The notes beneath the pieces are model-generated. The model saw nothing but the letters and a program-made list of their open reading frames with translations, searched no databases and was not told the origin of the DNA. Made by a program: the position numbers and the translations under genes. DNA of 64,000 bases from Anaerolineae bacterium. GTDB lineage: Bacteria; Chloroflexota; Anaerolineae; Aggregatilineales; Phototrophicaceae. The stretch spans positions 62,001 through 126,000 of the forward strand of contig JALHNT010000001.1 in the NCBI GenBank assembly GCA_022843385.1, in the 5' to 3' direction. This document shows, in pieces, positions 53,392 to 60,941 of the stretch. How positions within the stretch are numbered: position 1 is the first letter of the stretch; the number at the start of each line of letters is the position of its first letter.

Positions 53392-53413
53392 ACCCCGCCG
53401 TTGCGGGCGGGGT
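53392..53413. terminator. Bidirectional hairpin terminator
   Basis: ACCCCGCC pairs with GGCGGGGT around a six-base loop, in the gap between the convergent SDR and the small membrane-protein genes. An A-run precedes it on the plus strand, giving a U-tract on the other strand. Confidence 0.8.
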
Positions 53414-53441
53414 CTTGCCAACTGTGATTGCTCGGCCAGGA

Positions 53442-53597
53442 TCAGGCGTGTTTGTGGACTTCCCGATCAACTTCCTGCTGGCGTTTGTTCTGCCAGCGGT
53501 CGATCAGGATGCCCAGCGTAATCAGCGCCAGCACCGGGATGCCGATTCGAACCAGAAATAAAGCGGCGACGCCGAGAATGGTGATGATCTGTTCCAT
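53442..53597 (-). CDS. 51-residue single-span membrane protein
   Basis: MEQIITILGVAALFLVRIGI begins a single hydrophobic span (PVLALITLGILI) and a basic/polar tail ends with REVHKHA. A strong SD (GGAGG, five bases before the ATG) and a good terminator support that it is real. It is too short for typical gene finders. The function is unknown; it is on the opposite strand from the cytochrome operon and faces away from it. Confidence 0.65.
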   Translation of the reverse strand: MEQIITILGVAALFLVRIGIPVLALITLGILIDRWQNKRQQEVDREVHKHA

Positions 53598-53925
53598 GAT
53601 ACCCTCCGTGAGAGTTCTGATTGGCTTGTCGTTTGATCACACTGTAGCACTCGCCTCATGTGCTGTATATGCGGTCAATGCCCCCATTTTCGGCATGGGG
53701 TGAATTCCCCATTTGGCAGCCCATCTGAACCCCAGAGATGACATCCATCATCCCGCTTCGATGATGCCCTGCGCTGTCAGACGGCGCGGGTTGCCCCTAC
53801 AATCAAGCGTAAACAACTGAACGATTGAATGAGTTGATGATGTCAACTCGGCGCTGCATAGCATTTCAAAGGGGACTGACCGGTTAAGGCTGACCGGGCG
53901 TGTCCTCTTTTTGTTTGGCGGTAAC
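53598..53925 (+). other. 328-bp leader region before the cytochrome operon
   Basis: No gene was found on the plus strand between the small membrane gene and the cytochrome start. Near 53,790-53,806 is half of a dispersed GCCCCTAC palindrome. The 3' end holds a terminator-like hairpin (separate entry). No riboswitch family could be assigned by eye. Confidence 0.45.
53870..53912 (+). terminator. Terminator-like hairpin just before the cytochrome gene
   Basis: AGGGGAC pairs with GTCCTCT (one G-U), enclosing a second stem CCGGT/ACCGG, then a run of T at 53908-53912. It is a textbook intrinsic terminator but lies 14 bp before the first ATG of the cytochrome operon, with no gene upstream on this strand. 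An attenuator, or the end of an unannotated leader RNA, is likely. Confidence 0.65.
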
Positions 53926-56376
53926 ATGATGAAATCCAACCCTTGTTCTCCTGTTCGGTTCGGACTGCTGGCGGGCGTAGCACTGATCGCCATCGGGCTG
54001 TGGTTGCTGCTGGATACTGGCACAGTCGTGGCGCAGGCGCCTATCCCTGTAGATACAGCATCATACCCGGCTATGCCGCTGGGGGCGCAGCAGCCGGAGG
54101 GCGCGGAATACGTCGGTGCGCGGGAATGCCAGTCGTGCCATCGCAACACCGCCCGCAGCCACAACGAAACCCGCCACGCCCTGACGCTGCGCGAGGCCAA
54201 TGGCGATGTCATCCTGGGGAACTTCGACCAGGATGCCGAAGTCCGCACGGTGCAGTTCCCCGGCGAAGACGCCGCCCGTCCCTTCACCGCCGCGGACATT
54301 GCCTGGGTGGTTGGTTCTGGCCGGAATATCCAGCGCTATCTCTATCAGGTTGAACGCGGTCAATACCTCGTCCTGCCCGCTGAATGGAATGTGGTCGAGC
54401 AGAAGTGGCAGCCCTATTCCCCGGCGACGAGCTGGCCTGATCCGGCCTTCGACTGGACGCAGAACTGCGCTGGCTGCCACACCACTGGCCTGAACAGCGA
54501 GCGCGGACGCTGGGAAGATGAAGCGGTGCAGTGCGAGTCGTGTCACGGCCCTGGCAGCGTCCATGCCGAAGTGGCCGATGATGCTGGTAACAATCCGAAT
54601 GAGGAAGAACTGGTCAGCATTCGCCAGTCCATCGTCGTCAGCCCAGACCCACAGATATGCGGTCAGTGTCACAGCCAGGGAACAGCCAGCGCAGACGGGC
54701 GTCCCTATCCAGTCAATTACCTCCCCGGTCAGGTGTTGACCGAGAGCTTCACGCTATCGCAGCCTGATGACAGCGCTCACTGGCGCGCTTCCGGTCATGC
54801 TGCCAGCCAGAACATGCAGTACAACGAGTGGCTGCTCTCCGGTCATGCCCGGTCGCTGGAGAACCTGAAAGCCAGCGAATTTGCCGACGACTCCTGTCTG
54901 GAATGCCACAGCGCCGATTATCAGCCGCCCGCCCCGACCGAAGGGGAACAGGCCGCAGCCGCCCCGGTGACGCTGGAAACCGCGCAGTACGGTGTGACCT
55001 GTACCGGCTGTCATACGCTGCACAGCGACGCGCCACTGGAGTATCAACTGAATGCCGAACCCTATGCCCAGTGCATTAGCTGTCATGCCGATGACCGGCT
55101 GGAGCAGGTGCATTTCCCGGTCAAGGAGATGTTCGAGGGCGAGCCAGTCGTCGATCAGATCGCGGGCGTGCCATCCAAACACTTCACCGAAGGCGTAATC
55201 TGCACCACCTGTCATATGCCAACGACGCAGCAGACCAGCATAACCTGGTTCGCCGGCAGCCACACCATGACGCCGGTGTTGCCCAGCCAGGCGGTTGGCG
55301 AACAGCCTGACTCGTGTACCGGCTGTCATACCGATCTCAGCCGCAGTTATATGCAGCGCTTCATCGACGAGACACAATCCGGCATCCTGCAACGGCTGAC
55401 CGATGCCCAGGTCGCGCTAGGGACGCGCAGCGATGCGCCGCCCTGGGTGCTGCAAGCGCTGGAATTTGTCGGCAATGACGGCAGCCTGGGGGTGCATAAT
55501 TTCTCCTATGCCTCCAAGTTGCTCGATACGGTTGAACTGGAACTGGGCATCACCCAATCAACGGTGGCTTCCAACCTTCAGCCGCGCCCCATCGAGAACC
55601 CGACCGACTGCGCCGAATGCCATATGGATGAGTACCGCCAGTGGCAGACCTCACCCCATGCCAATGCCTCGCTGATGGACACCTTCCAACAGGAATACGC
55701 CCGTCAGGGACGGCCCAGCTATTGCATGAGCTGTCATGCGTCGGGCTATGACCCGCGCACCGAGGAATATGTCTTTGAAGGGGTGGTCTGTAGCAACTGC
55801 CACTACGTCCAGAGCAATGCCGAACACCCGCCGGGGCCGGTGGAGATCGCCACCGACTCAGCGGTCTGCGGTCAGTGTCACAGCGGCGAACACGCGCCGA
55901 CGTATGACGAGTGGTTGGTCAGCAGCCATGCCACCGCCGGCATCGACTGTGCCGACTGCCACACCCCCCACAACAACGGCCTGCTGCTGAACGATGTCAA
56001 CGCCACCTGCGCCTCGTGCCACGAAGAAGCCATGCTGGACGAGATCCACATGGGCGAAGACATGGACTGCGTGGATTGTCATATGACGCAGCGACGGCAG
56101 GACAACGGCGTGTTTGTGGTACAGACCGGTCATGCCATGAGCATCGATCCGGGGGTGTGCGCCGATTGTCACGGCAACATTCATCTGCTCAGTTTTGGCG
56201 AAACGCGCCCCTCTGAAGGAGATGCTACCCACATCGAGTCGCTGGAACAGGAGGTGACGCAGCTTCAGGATACGGCGGTAGAGAACCTCAATACTGGCAT
56301 CGTCGGCGGCGCGATTGGCGCACTGGTGCTGATGATCGTGGCCTACGTGGTGATCCGGCTGGGGAGGCTGCGATGA
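53926..56376 (+). CDS. 17-heme c-type cytochrome, C-terminally anchored
   Basis: An 816-residue multiheme cytochrome. An N-terminal hydrophobic segment (FGLLAGVALIAIGLWLLLD) exports it. I count 17 CxxCH sites: CQSCH, CAGCH, CESCH, CGQCH, CLECH, CTGCH, CISCH, CTTCH, CTGCH, CAECH, CMSCH, CSNCH, CGQCH, CADCH, CASCH, CVDCH and CADCH. The first region (with YLYQVERGQYLVLPAEWNVV before the second heme) resembles cytochrome c554-type heme-rich proteins. After the last heme come a short coiled coil and a C-terminal helix (GGAIGALVLMIVAYVVIRLG) that anchors it outside. ATG at 53926 or 53929. It overlaps the next gene by 4 bp. Confidence 0.92.
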   Translation: MMKSNPCSPVRFGLLAGVALIAIGLWLLLDTGTVVAQAPIPVDTASYPAMPLGAQQPEGAEYVGARECQSCHRNTARSHNETRHALTLREANGDVILGNFDQDAEVRTVQFPGEDAARPFTAADIAWVVGSGRNIQRYLYQVERGQYLVLPAEWNVVEQKWQPYSPATSWPDPAFDWTQNCAGCHTTGLNSERGRWEDEAVQCESCHGPGSVHAEVADDAGNNPNEEELVSIRQSIVVSPDPQICGQCHSQGTASADGRPYPVNYLPGQVLTESFTLSQPDDSAHWRASGHAASQNMQYNEWLLSGHARSLENLKASEFADDSCLECHSADYQPPAPTEGEQAAAAPVTLETAQYGVTCTGCHTLHSDAPLEYQLNAEPYAQCISCHADDRLEQVHFPVKEMFEGEPVVDQIAGVPSKHFTEGVICTTCHMPTTQQTSITWFAGSHTMTPVLPSQAVGEQPDSCTGCHTDLSRSYMQRFIDETQSGILQRLTDAQVALGTRSDAPPWVLQALEFVGNDGSLGVHNFSYASKLLDTVELELGITQSTVASNLQPRPIENPTDCAECHMDEYRQWQTSPHANASLMDTFQQEYARQGRPSYCMSCHASGYDPRTEEYVFEGVVCSNCHYVQSNAEHPPGPVEIATDSAVCGQCHSGEHAPTYDEWLVSSHATAGIDCADCHTPHNNGLLLNDVNATCASCHEEAMLDEIHMGEDMDCVDCHMTQRRQDNGVFVVQTGHAMSIDPGVCADCHGNIHLLSFGETRPSEGDATHIESLEQEVTQLQDTAVENLNTGIVGGAIGALVLMIVAYVVIRLGRLR

Positions 56377-57161
56377 GCGATAACACCCGCGAGTTGACCC
56401 GGCGCGAATTCATCCGGCTGGCGATTGGGCTGGGCGTGGGCCTGGCCGCTGCGGACTGGGTGTGGCAGTCGTTCCGCGTCCACAACGACCCGCTGGGGCA
56501 GACCGAACATGCCGCTGTCGATGGGCCGTACTGGGCGATGGTGATCGACCTGGAACAGTGCATCGGCTGTCACCGCTGCGTCCATGCCTGTCAGGCCACC
56601 AACGACACCCAGGAAGGGCATCTGTGGAATATCCTGGTCGAAGATGAGACCACTTTTGAGAAGCCAGTGTTCATCACCCGACCCTGTATGCACTGCGAGA
56701 ATGCGCCGTGCGTCAATGTTTGCCCGGTTCACGCCACCTATCACCGCCCCGATGGACTGGTGACGATGGATTATGATCGCTGTATCGGCTGCCGCTACTG
56801 CATGGTGGCCTGCCCTTATGGCGTGCGCGTCTTCAACTGGTCGGAGCGCACCGACGAGAATCCACAGGTTGGCATCTGGGGCGAGCCGGAAGTCGAGCGA
56901 CGTCCGCGCGGTGTGGTCGAGAAGTGTACCTTCTGCGCCCACCGGCTGGATGCGGCTGCCGAACGCGGGCTGCGACCCGGCTATGACCGGGCGGCGACCC
57001 CGGCCTGCTGCGTCGTCTGCCCCACCGAAGCGCGTGTCTTCGGCGATCTGCGCGATCCGGAAAGCCCGGCCTCGCGGGCGCTGGCGGACCGACAAAGTGT
57101 GGTGCTGCGGGCTGAGCTGGGCACCAATCCGCGCGTGTTTTATCTCCTGCCGAAAGCGTAA
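56373..57161 (+). CDS. 4x[4Fe-4S] ferredoxin-type subunit with Tat signal
   Basis: A 262-residue iron-sulfur electron-transfer subunit like NrfC/HybA/DmsB/PsrB. A Tat-like signal at the N terminus (TRREFIRLAIGLGVGLAA) points to export as a folded unit. Four clusters are suggested by CIGCHRCVHAC, CMHCENAPCVNVCP, CIGCRYCMVACP and CTFCAHR...CCVVCP. It overlaps the cytochrome stop by 4 bp and its own stop is 3 bp before the NrfD gene. In this family it passes electrons between the quinone-binding membrane subunit and the periplasmic redox subunit. Confidence 0.93.
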   Translation: MSDNTRELTRREFIRLAIGLGVGLAAADWVWQSFRVHNDPLGQTEHAAVDGPYWAMVIDLEQCIGCHRCVHACQATNDTQEGHLWNILVEDETTFEKPVFITRPCMHCENAPCVNVCPVHATYHRPDGLVTMDYDRCIGCRYCMVACPYGVRVFNWSERTDENPQVGIWGEPEVERRPRGVVEKCTFCAHRLDAAAERGLRPGYDRAATPACCVVCPTEARVFGDLRDPESPASRALADRQSVVLRAELGTNPRVFYLLPKA

Positions 57162-57164
57162 CCG

Positions 57165-58439
57165 ATGGCAACGATGCGCCGCCTCAATCTCTTCTGGGTC
57201 TGGATCGGCTTGCTGGTGATCCTGATCGGCATTGGCCTGTTCGCCGCTTTTCAGGTGTTCACACAGGGGTTGGGCGTCACCGGCCTGAGCGATGGCGTCC
57301 CCTGGGGGCTGTGGATCACGCTCGATCTGTCGTGCATCGGCCTGAGCGCCGGGGCTTTTTCGCTCTCAGCCATCACCTATCTGCTGGGGCGCGAGTCGTA
57401 TAAGCCGCTGGCGCGGGTGGCGGTGTTCATCGGTCTGCTGGGCTACAGCGGGGCGCTGATGGCGCTGCTGCTCGATATTGGTCGCCCGGATCGCTTCTGG
57501 CACGGCTGGGTTTTCTGGAATACCCACTCGATGCTGTGGGAAGTGACGATGTGCATCACGCTGTACTTCTCGGTGCTGACGCTGGAAGTCTTCCCGATGG
57601 TGGTCGAGCTGCCGCTGTTTGATCGCTTCGGCTGGCTGCGTCATATTGCCCATCGTATTCATCGCTTCGCCCCGCTGCTGGCCGTGATAGGGCTGAGTCT
57701 CTCGCTGCTGCATCAATCGAGCCTGGGCGGAACCTATGGCGTGGTCATCGGACGGGCGGCACTGTTCCGCGCCACCATGCCGCTGCTGTTCATCGTCTCG
57801 GCAGTCGCGGCCGGGATGGCCTTCAGCATTCATATGACCTTGCTGGTGCAGTGGCTAGGCAAACGGACGCTGGTGCCGAACGCGGTGCTGTTCGAAGCCG
57901 GTCAGTTCGTCGGCGCGATTCTGCTGGTGTATCTCTACATGCGCTTCTGGGACACCACCGCCGGTGGCTATGGCTATGTGCCGGGGCGCACCGAGGCCGA
58001 TAGTGTGCTGATGCGCGGGCCGTTCGCCGTGTCGTTCTGGGCGTGGGAGATGATCCTGGGCGGCCTGCTGGCGGCGCTGTTGCTGATCCGCGCCCGCTTC
58101 AGCCAGAGCATCCTGCTGCTGATGATCGGCAGCGGCCTGACATTGGCCGGGCTGGTCGCCAACCGCTGGCATACCACGCTGCTAGCCTTCACCCAACCGC
58201 TTTCCACCACCCCGGCGTTGACTGATCCGCTGGTCACGCCTTACACCCCGGCCTGGACCGAATGGGGGACGGCGCTGGGCGTGGTCGCCGGGTTGACGCT
58301 GCTGTTCAGCCTGGGGATGCGCTACCTGCCAGCTTTCCAGGGGGAGCCGCCACCATTATCTGAGAACCCGGCTGCTCCGGCACCTGACGCCGTGCTGCCA
58401 GCCGATGCGCCCGCTCCGCAACCTGCCGGTGCGGACTGA
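57165..58439 (+). CDS. NrfD/PsrC/HybB-type quinol-interacting membrane subunit
   Basis: A 424-residue polytopic protein with about ten helices, like HybB/NrfD/PsrC subunits that exchange electrons with the menaquinone pool. Helix 2 region GVPWGLWITLDLSCIGLSAG is the NrfD-family hallmark. DIGRPDRFWHGWVFWNTHSM lies in the next conserved loop. A Pro/Ala-rich tail (APAPDAVLPADAPAPQPAGA) is unusual. It starts 3 bp after the FeS subunit and is the last gene of the operon. There is no molybdopterin oxidoreductase gene. Confidence 0.93.
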   Translation: MATMRRLNLFWVWIGLLVILIGIGLFAAFQVFTQGLGVTGLSDGVPWGLWITLDLSCIGLSAGAFSLSAITYLLGRESYKPLARVAVFIGLLGYSGALMALLLDIGRPDRFWHGWVFWNTHSMLWEVTMCITLYFSVLTLEVFPMVVELPLFDRFGWLRHIAHRIHRFAPLLAVIGLSLSLLHQSSLGGTYGVVIGRAALFRATMPLLFIVSAVAAGMAFSIHMTLLVQWLGKRTLVPNAVLFEAGQFVGAILLVYLYMRFWDTTAGGYGYVPGRTEADSVLMRGPFAVSFWAWEMILGGLLAALLLIRARFSQSILLLMIGSGLTLAGLVANRWHTTLLAFTQPLSTTPALTDPLVTPYTPAWTEWGTALGVVAGLTLLFSLGMRYLPAFQGEPPPLSENPAAPAPDAVLPADAPAPQPAGAD

Positions 58440-58450
58440 GTGCCGCCCCT

Positions 58451-58476
58451 CCTATTCTGCCGTCAGCCAGAATAGG
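58451..58476 (+). terminator. Perfect 9-bp hairpin after the cytochrome operon
   Basis: CCTATTCTG pairs with CAGAATAGG around an 8-base loop, 12 bp past the NrfD stop. No T-run follows, so termination is probable but may need Rho. Confidence 0.6.
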
Positions 58477-58511
58477 GTATGCTATAGTCAGGCATTCGTG
58501 GGGTAGGATCA

Positions 58512-58667
58512 ATGGACACTTTGCAAAGTATCAACCTGATCGCCATCAATCCGAAGGTTCGTAAGGGACGCCCCTACATCATCGGCACAACGGTGACCGT
58601 CGCGGATGCCATCCACCTGATACGCCAGTGCCCTTATGGGCTGGTGGTCAGCCATGCATCGGCCTGA
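58512..58667 (+). pseudogene. Truncated DUF433 (antitoxin-like) gene
   Basis: A frame from ATG 58512 reads MDTLQSINLIAINPKVRKGR and PYIIGTTVTVADAIHLIRQ: the first half of a DUF433 domain (consensus INPxVxxGxPxIxGTxxxVxD). Normal DUF433 proteins are about 75-80 residues. After ~40 codons the frame passes into the antisense of the propeller gene, whose stop is at 58634, and ends at 58667. A promoter-like TATGCTATAGT and TAGGA SD precede it. It is broken by recombination. Confidence 0.65.
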
Positions 58668-59716
58668 GCGCTGCGTAGGTCGCCGCCGGTCAGCAGCATG
58701 GTCAGATCCGAGCCATCAATGCGGATCGCAAACAACTCGCTTTGGCCGCCATCCAGGCTGGATGTAAAGGCAATCCACTCACCATCGGGCGACCAGACTG
58801 GAGCGTACTCGTAACCCGGCAACGTCGTCAACTTGTACGTGTCCTGGCTCGCCACATCCACAATCCACAGATCAGAGCTAGTGCGATCAGGCGCGGTGCG
58901 GGTGAAGGCCAGTCGGTGACTTTCTGGCGACCAGATTGGTGACAAATCATCCTGCTGATTATCGGTCAGCCGCCGCTGGTTTGAGCCGTCGGCCCTCATG
59001 ACCCAGATTTCACCGCTGCCGTCGCCTACCGAATAATTGGTCATGTAGGCGATCTGCTGCCCATCGGGCGAGTAACTGGCGTTGAAGTCGTTGAGGTTCA
59101 TAGTCTCGGTCAGGCGTTCGACTTGCCCACCATCTGGCCTCATGCGGTATAACTCCTGAAAGCCATCACGATTGGTCGTGAAGACAATCCATTGACCATC
59201 CGGTGACCAGTCCGGCTCGATGTCGTTGGTGAACCCGGTTAACTGGCGTTCGTCCCCGCTGGTTAAATCCAGGAGGAACAATGCCGAGATGAAGTTGATA
59301 GAGCGACCAAAGATCACCCGCTGACCATCCGGCGACCAGCGCGGCTGATAATCAAACGGGCCGCTGGTCGAGGCGATGATGGTGCCATCGGTTCGGCTGC
59401 GCGCCAAGTGTAACTTTCCTGATGGATATTCTCCAAAGGTCTGAAAGGCGACCTGCTGCTGATCCGGGCTGAGGATTGGGTTATAGTTGGTGTTTTCCAG
59501 CGCTGGCACCGGCTCTGGGAATGGGATTTTCTGGTAACTGCGCTCGACTGGATCGAAGGTGTACAACCCGCCTTTGCTGAGGTCGCTGAAGCTCATTGAG
59601 ACCATCATCTGGCCTCCGAGTGGGGCAGGCAGCCGCAACCGTATAAACAGAAACAACAGTACGGCCAGCACCAGCCCGGTTGTGATGATCCATCGTCGCC
59701 AGAGAATGCGCCGCAT
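58634..59716 (-). CDS. TolB-type beta-propeller protein with N-terminal membrane helix
   Basis: A 360-residue protein. One N-terminal helix (WWITTG-type, VLAVLLFLFIRLRLPAPLGG) anchors it outward. Five or six TolB-like blades follow: QPRWSPDGQRVIFGRS, EPDWSPDGQWIVFTTN, NASYSPDGQQIAYMTN, SPIWSPESHRLAFTRT and APVWSPDGEWIAFTSS. It is similar in build to the propeller at 48540-49514. The 3' end meets a truncated DUF433 gene. The ligand is unknown. Confidence 0.88.
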   Translation of the reverse strand: MRRILWRRWIITTGLVLAVLLFLFIRLRLPAPLGGQMMVSMSFSDLSKGGLYTFDPVERSYQKIPFPEPVPALENTNYNPILSPDQQQVAFQTFGEYPSGKLHLARSRTDGTIIASTSGPFDYQPRWSPDGQRVIFGRSINFISALFLLDLTSGDERQLTGFTNDIEPDWSPDGQWIVFTTNRDGFQELYRMRPDGGQVERLTETMNLNDFNASYSPDGQQIAYMTNYSVGDGSGEIWVMRADGSNQRRLTDNQQDDLSPIWSPESHRLAFTRTAPDRTSSDLWIVDVASQDTYKLTTLPGYEYAPVWSPDGEWIAFTSSLDGGQSELFAIRIDGSDLTMLLTGGDLRSAQADAWLTTSP

Positions 59717-59902
59717 ACCTGTTATCCTTTCGCATCATGCACCTCTCATTGTATGTGGGATCACTGCCATTGTCCGCCAGGCGTAGGACAATCGTAGTGA
59801 AAGGCCATGCTTCCAGCACCGCAGGTCGCCCGTAGCGTTCACTCCGACGCAGTGTTACAGTAAGCGCATCATGTGACCTGTTAACAGAAGGAGTCAACCA
59901 GT

Positions 59903-60706
59903 ATGGGACTGATGGATGGAAAGATTGTCCTGATTTTTGGCGTTGCCAACAAGAACTCGATTGCCTGGGGCATCACGAAACAGCTACATGAGCAGGGTGC
60001 GATCATCCTGCTGAGTTATGTGGGCGAGATTATGGAAAAGCGCGTCATGCCGCTGGCGCAAGAGATCGGCTGCGATTTTGTTGAACCGTGCGATGTGACC
60101 AATGATGGGCAGTTGGATGCCATCTTCGCTAAAGTACAGGAACGCTACGGCAAGCTGGATGTGCTGGTGCATTCCATCGCCTTCGCCAATCGCGAAGACC
60201 TGGATGGACGCTTTGTGGATATCAGCCGCGACGGGTTCAAGCTGGCGCTCGACATCAGCGCCTACAGCCTGATCGCGATGGCAAAGCGCGCTGAACCGCT
60301 GATGGGCGAGGGCGGCAGCATCATGAGCCTGACCTATTACGCGGCGGAGAAGGTCATGCCCAAGTATCATGTGATGGCGATTGCCAAAACTGCGCTCGAA
60401 CATATCACGCGCTATCTGGCGAATGACCTGGGGCCGAAGGGCATCCGCGTCAATGCCATCAGCGCCGGCCCGATCAAGACGCTGGCTGCTGCTGGTGTGC
60501 CGGGTATCCGCACGATGCTGAAATATGCCGAAAAAGCTGCACCATTGCGCCGTTCTGTTTCTCAGGATGATGTCGGCAGGACCGCTGTGTGGCTGGCGTC
60601 TGATCTCAGTACCGCCGTGACCGGCGAAGTTATCCACGTCGATGCCGGATACAACATCCTCGGCTTAACTGCCAGCATAGAAGACCTGGAAGAATTATCG
60701 AAGTAA
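59903..60706 (+). CDS. fabI: Enoyl-[ACP] reductase
   Basis: Last step of each fatty acid elongation round: NADH-dependent reduction of enoyl-ACP. 267 residues, typical FabI. Cofactor region IFGVANKNSIAWGI, then FVEPCDVTND and VHSIAFANRE. The catalytic Tyr is within LTYYAAEKVMPKYHVM with Lys in AIAKTAL, matching the Tyr-6x-Lys spacing of FabI. AGAAGGAG lies 12 bases before the ATG. A strong terminator follows, so it is monocistronic. Confidence 0.95.
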   Translation: MGLMDGKIVLIFGVANKNSIAWGITKQLHEQGAIILLSYVGEIMEKRVMPLAQEIGCDFVEPCDVTNDGQLDAIFAKVQERYGKLDVLVHSIAFANREDLDGRFVDISRDGFKLALDISAYSLIAMAKRAEPLMGEGGSIMSLTYYAAEKVMPKYHVMAIAKTALEHITRYLANDLGPKGIRVNAISAGPIKTLAAAGVPGIRTMLKYAEKAAPLRRSVSQDDVGRTAVWLASDLSTAVTGEVIHVDAGYNILGLTASIEDLEELSK

Positions 60707-60766
60707 GGTCGGTGTTAGGTGTCTCGCCTATCCTTCTGAGCGTAGACTAAAAACCTGAATGGAATA

Positions 60767-60805
60767 AGTTGCCTCACTGGCACTATGATTGACAGTGAGG
60801 CAACT
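60767..60805 (+). terminator. Strong 13-bp hairpin terminator after fabI
   Basis: AGTTGCCTCACTG pairs perfectly with CAGTGAGGCAACT around a 13-base loop; a short T-run (CTTTTG) follows. It lies 60 bp beyond the fabI stop. Confidence 0.8.
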
Positions 60806-60941
60806 GCTTTTGCCACCCTAAAACTGGTTTGATGATGAATACCGGCGCCTGAGCGCTTCCTCATTCGAAAAACATTGTTGCTGTTCACTGTAGTTCTGTT
60901 CGATATAGACAGCCCATCTTGGCTGAAACGAGGATGTTTAC

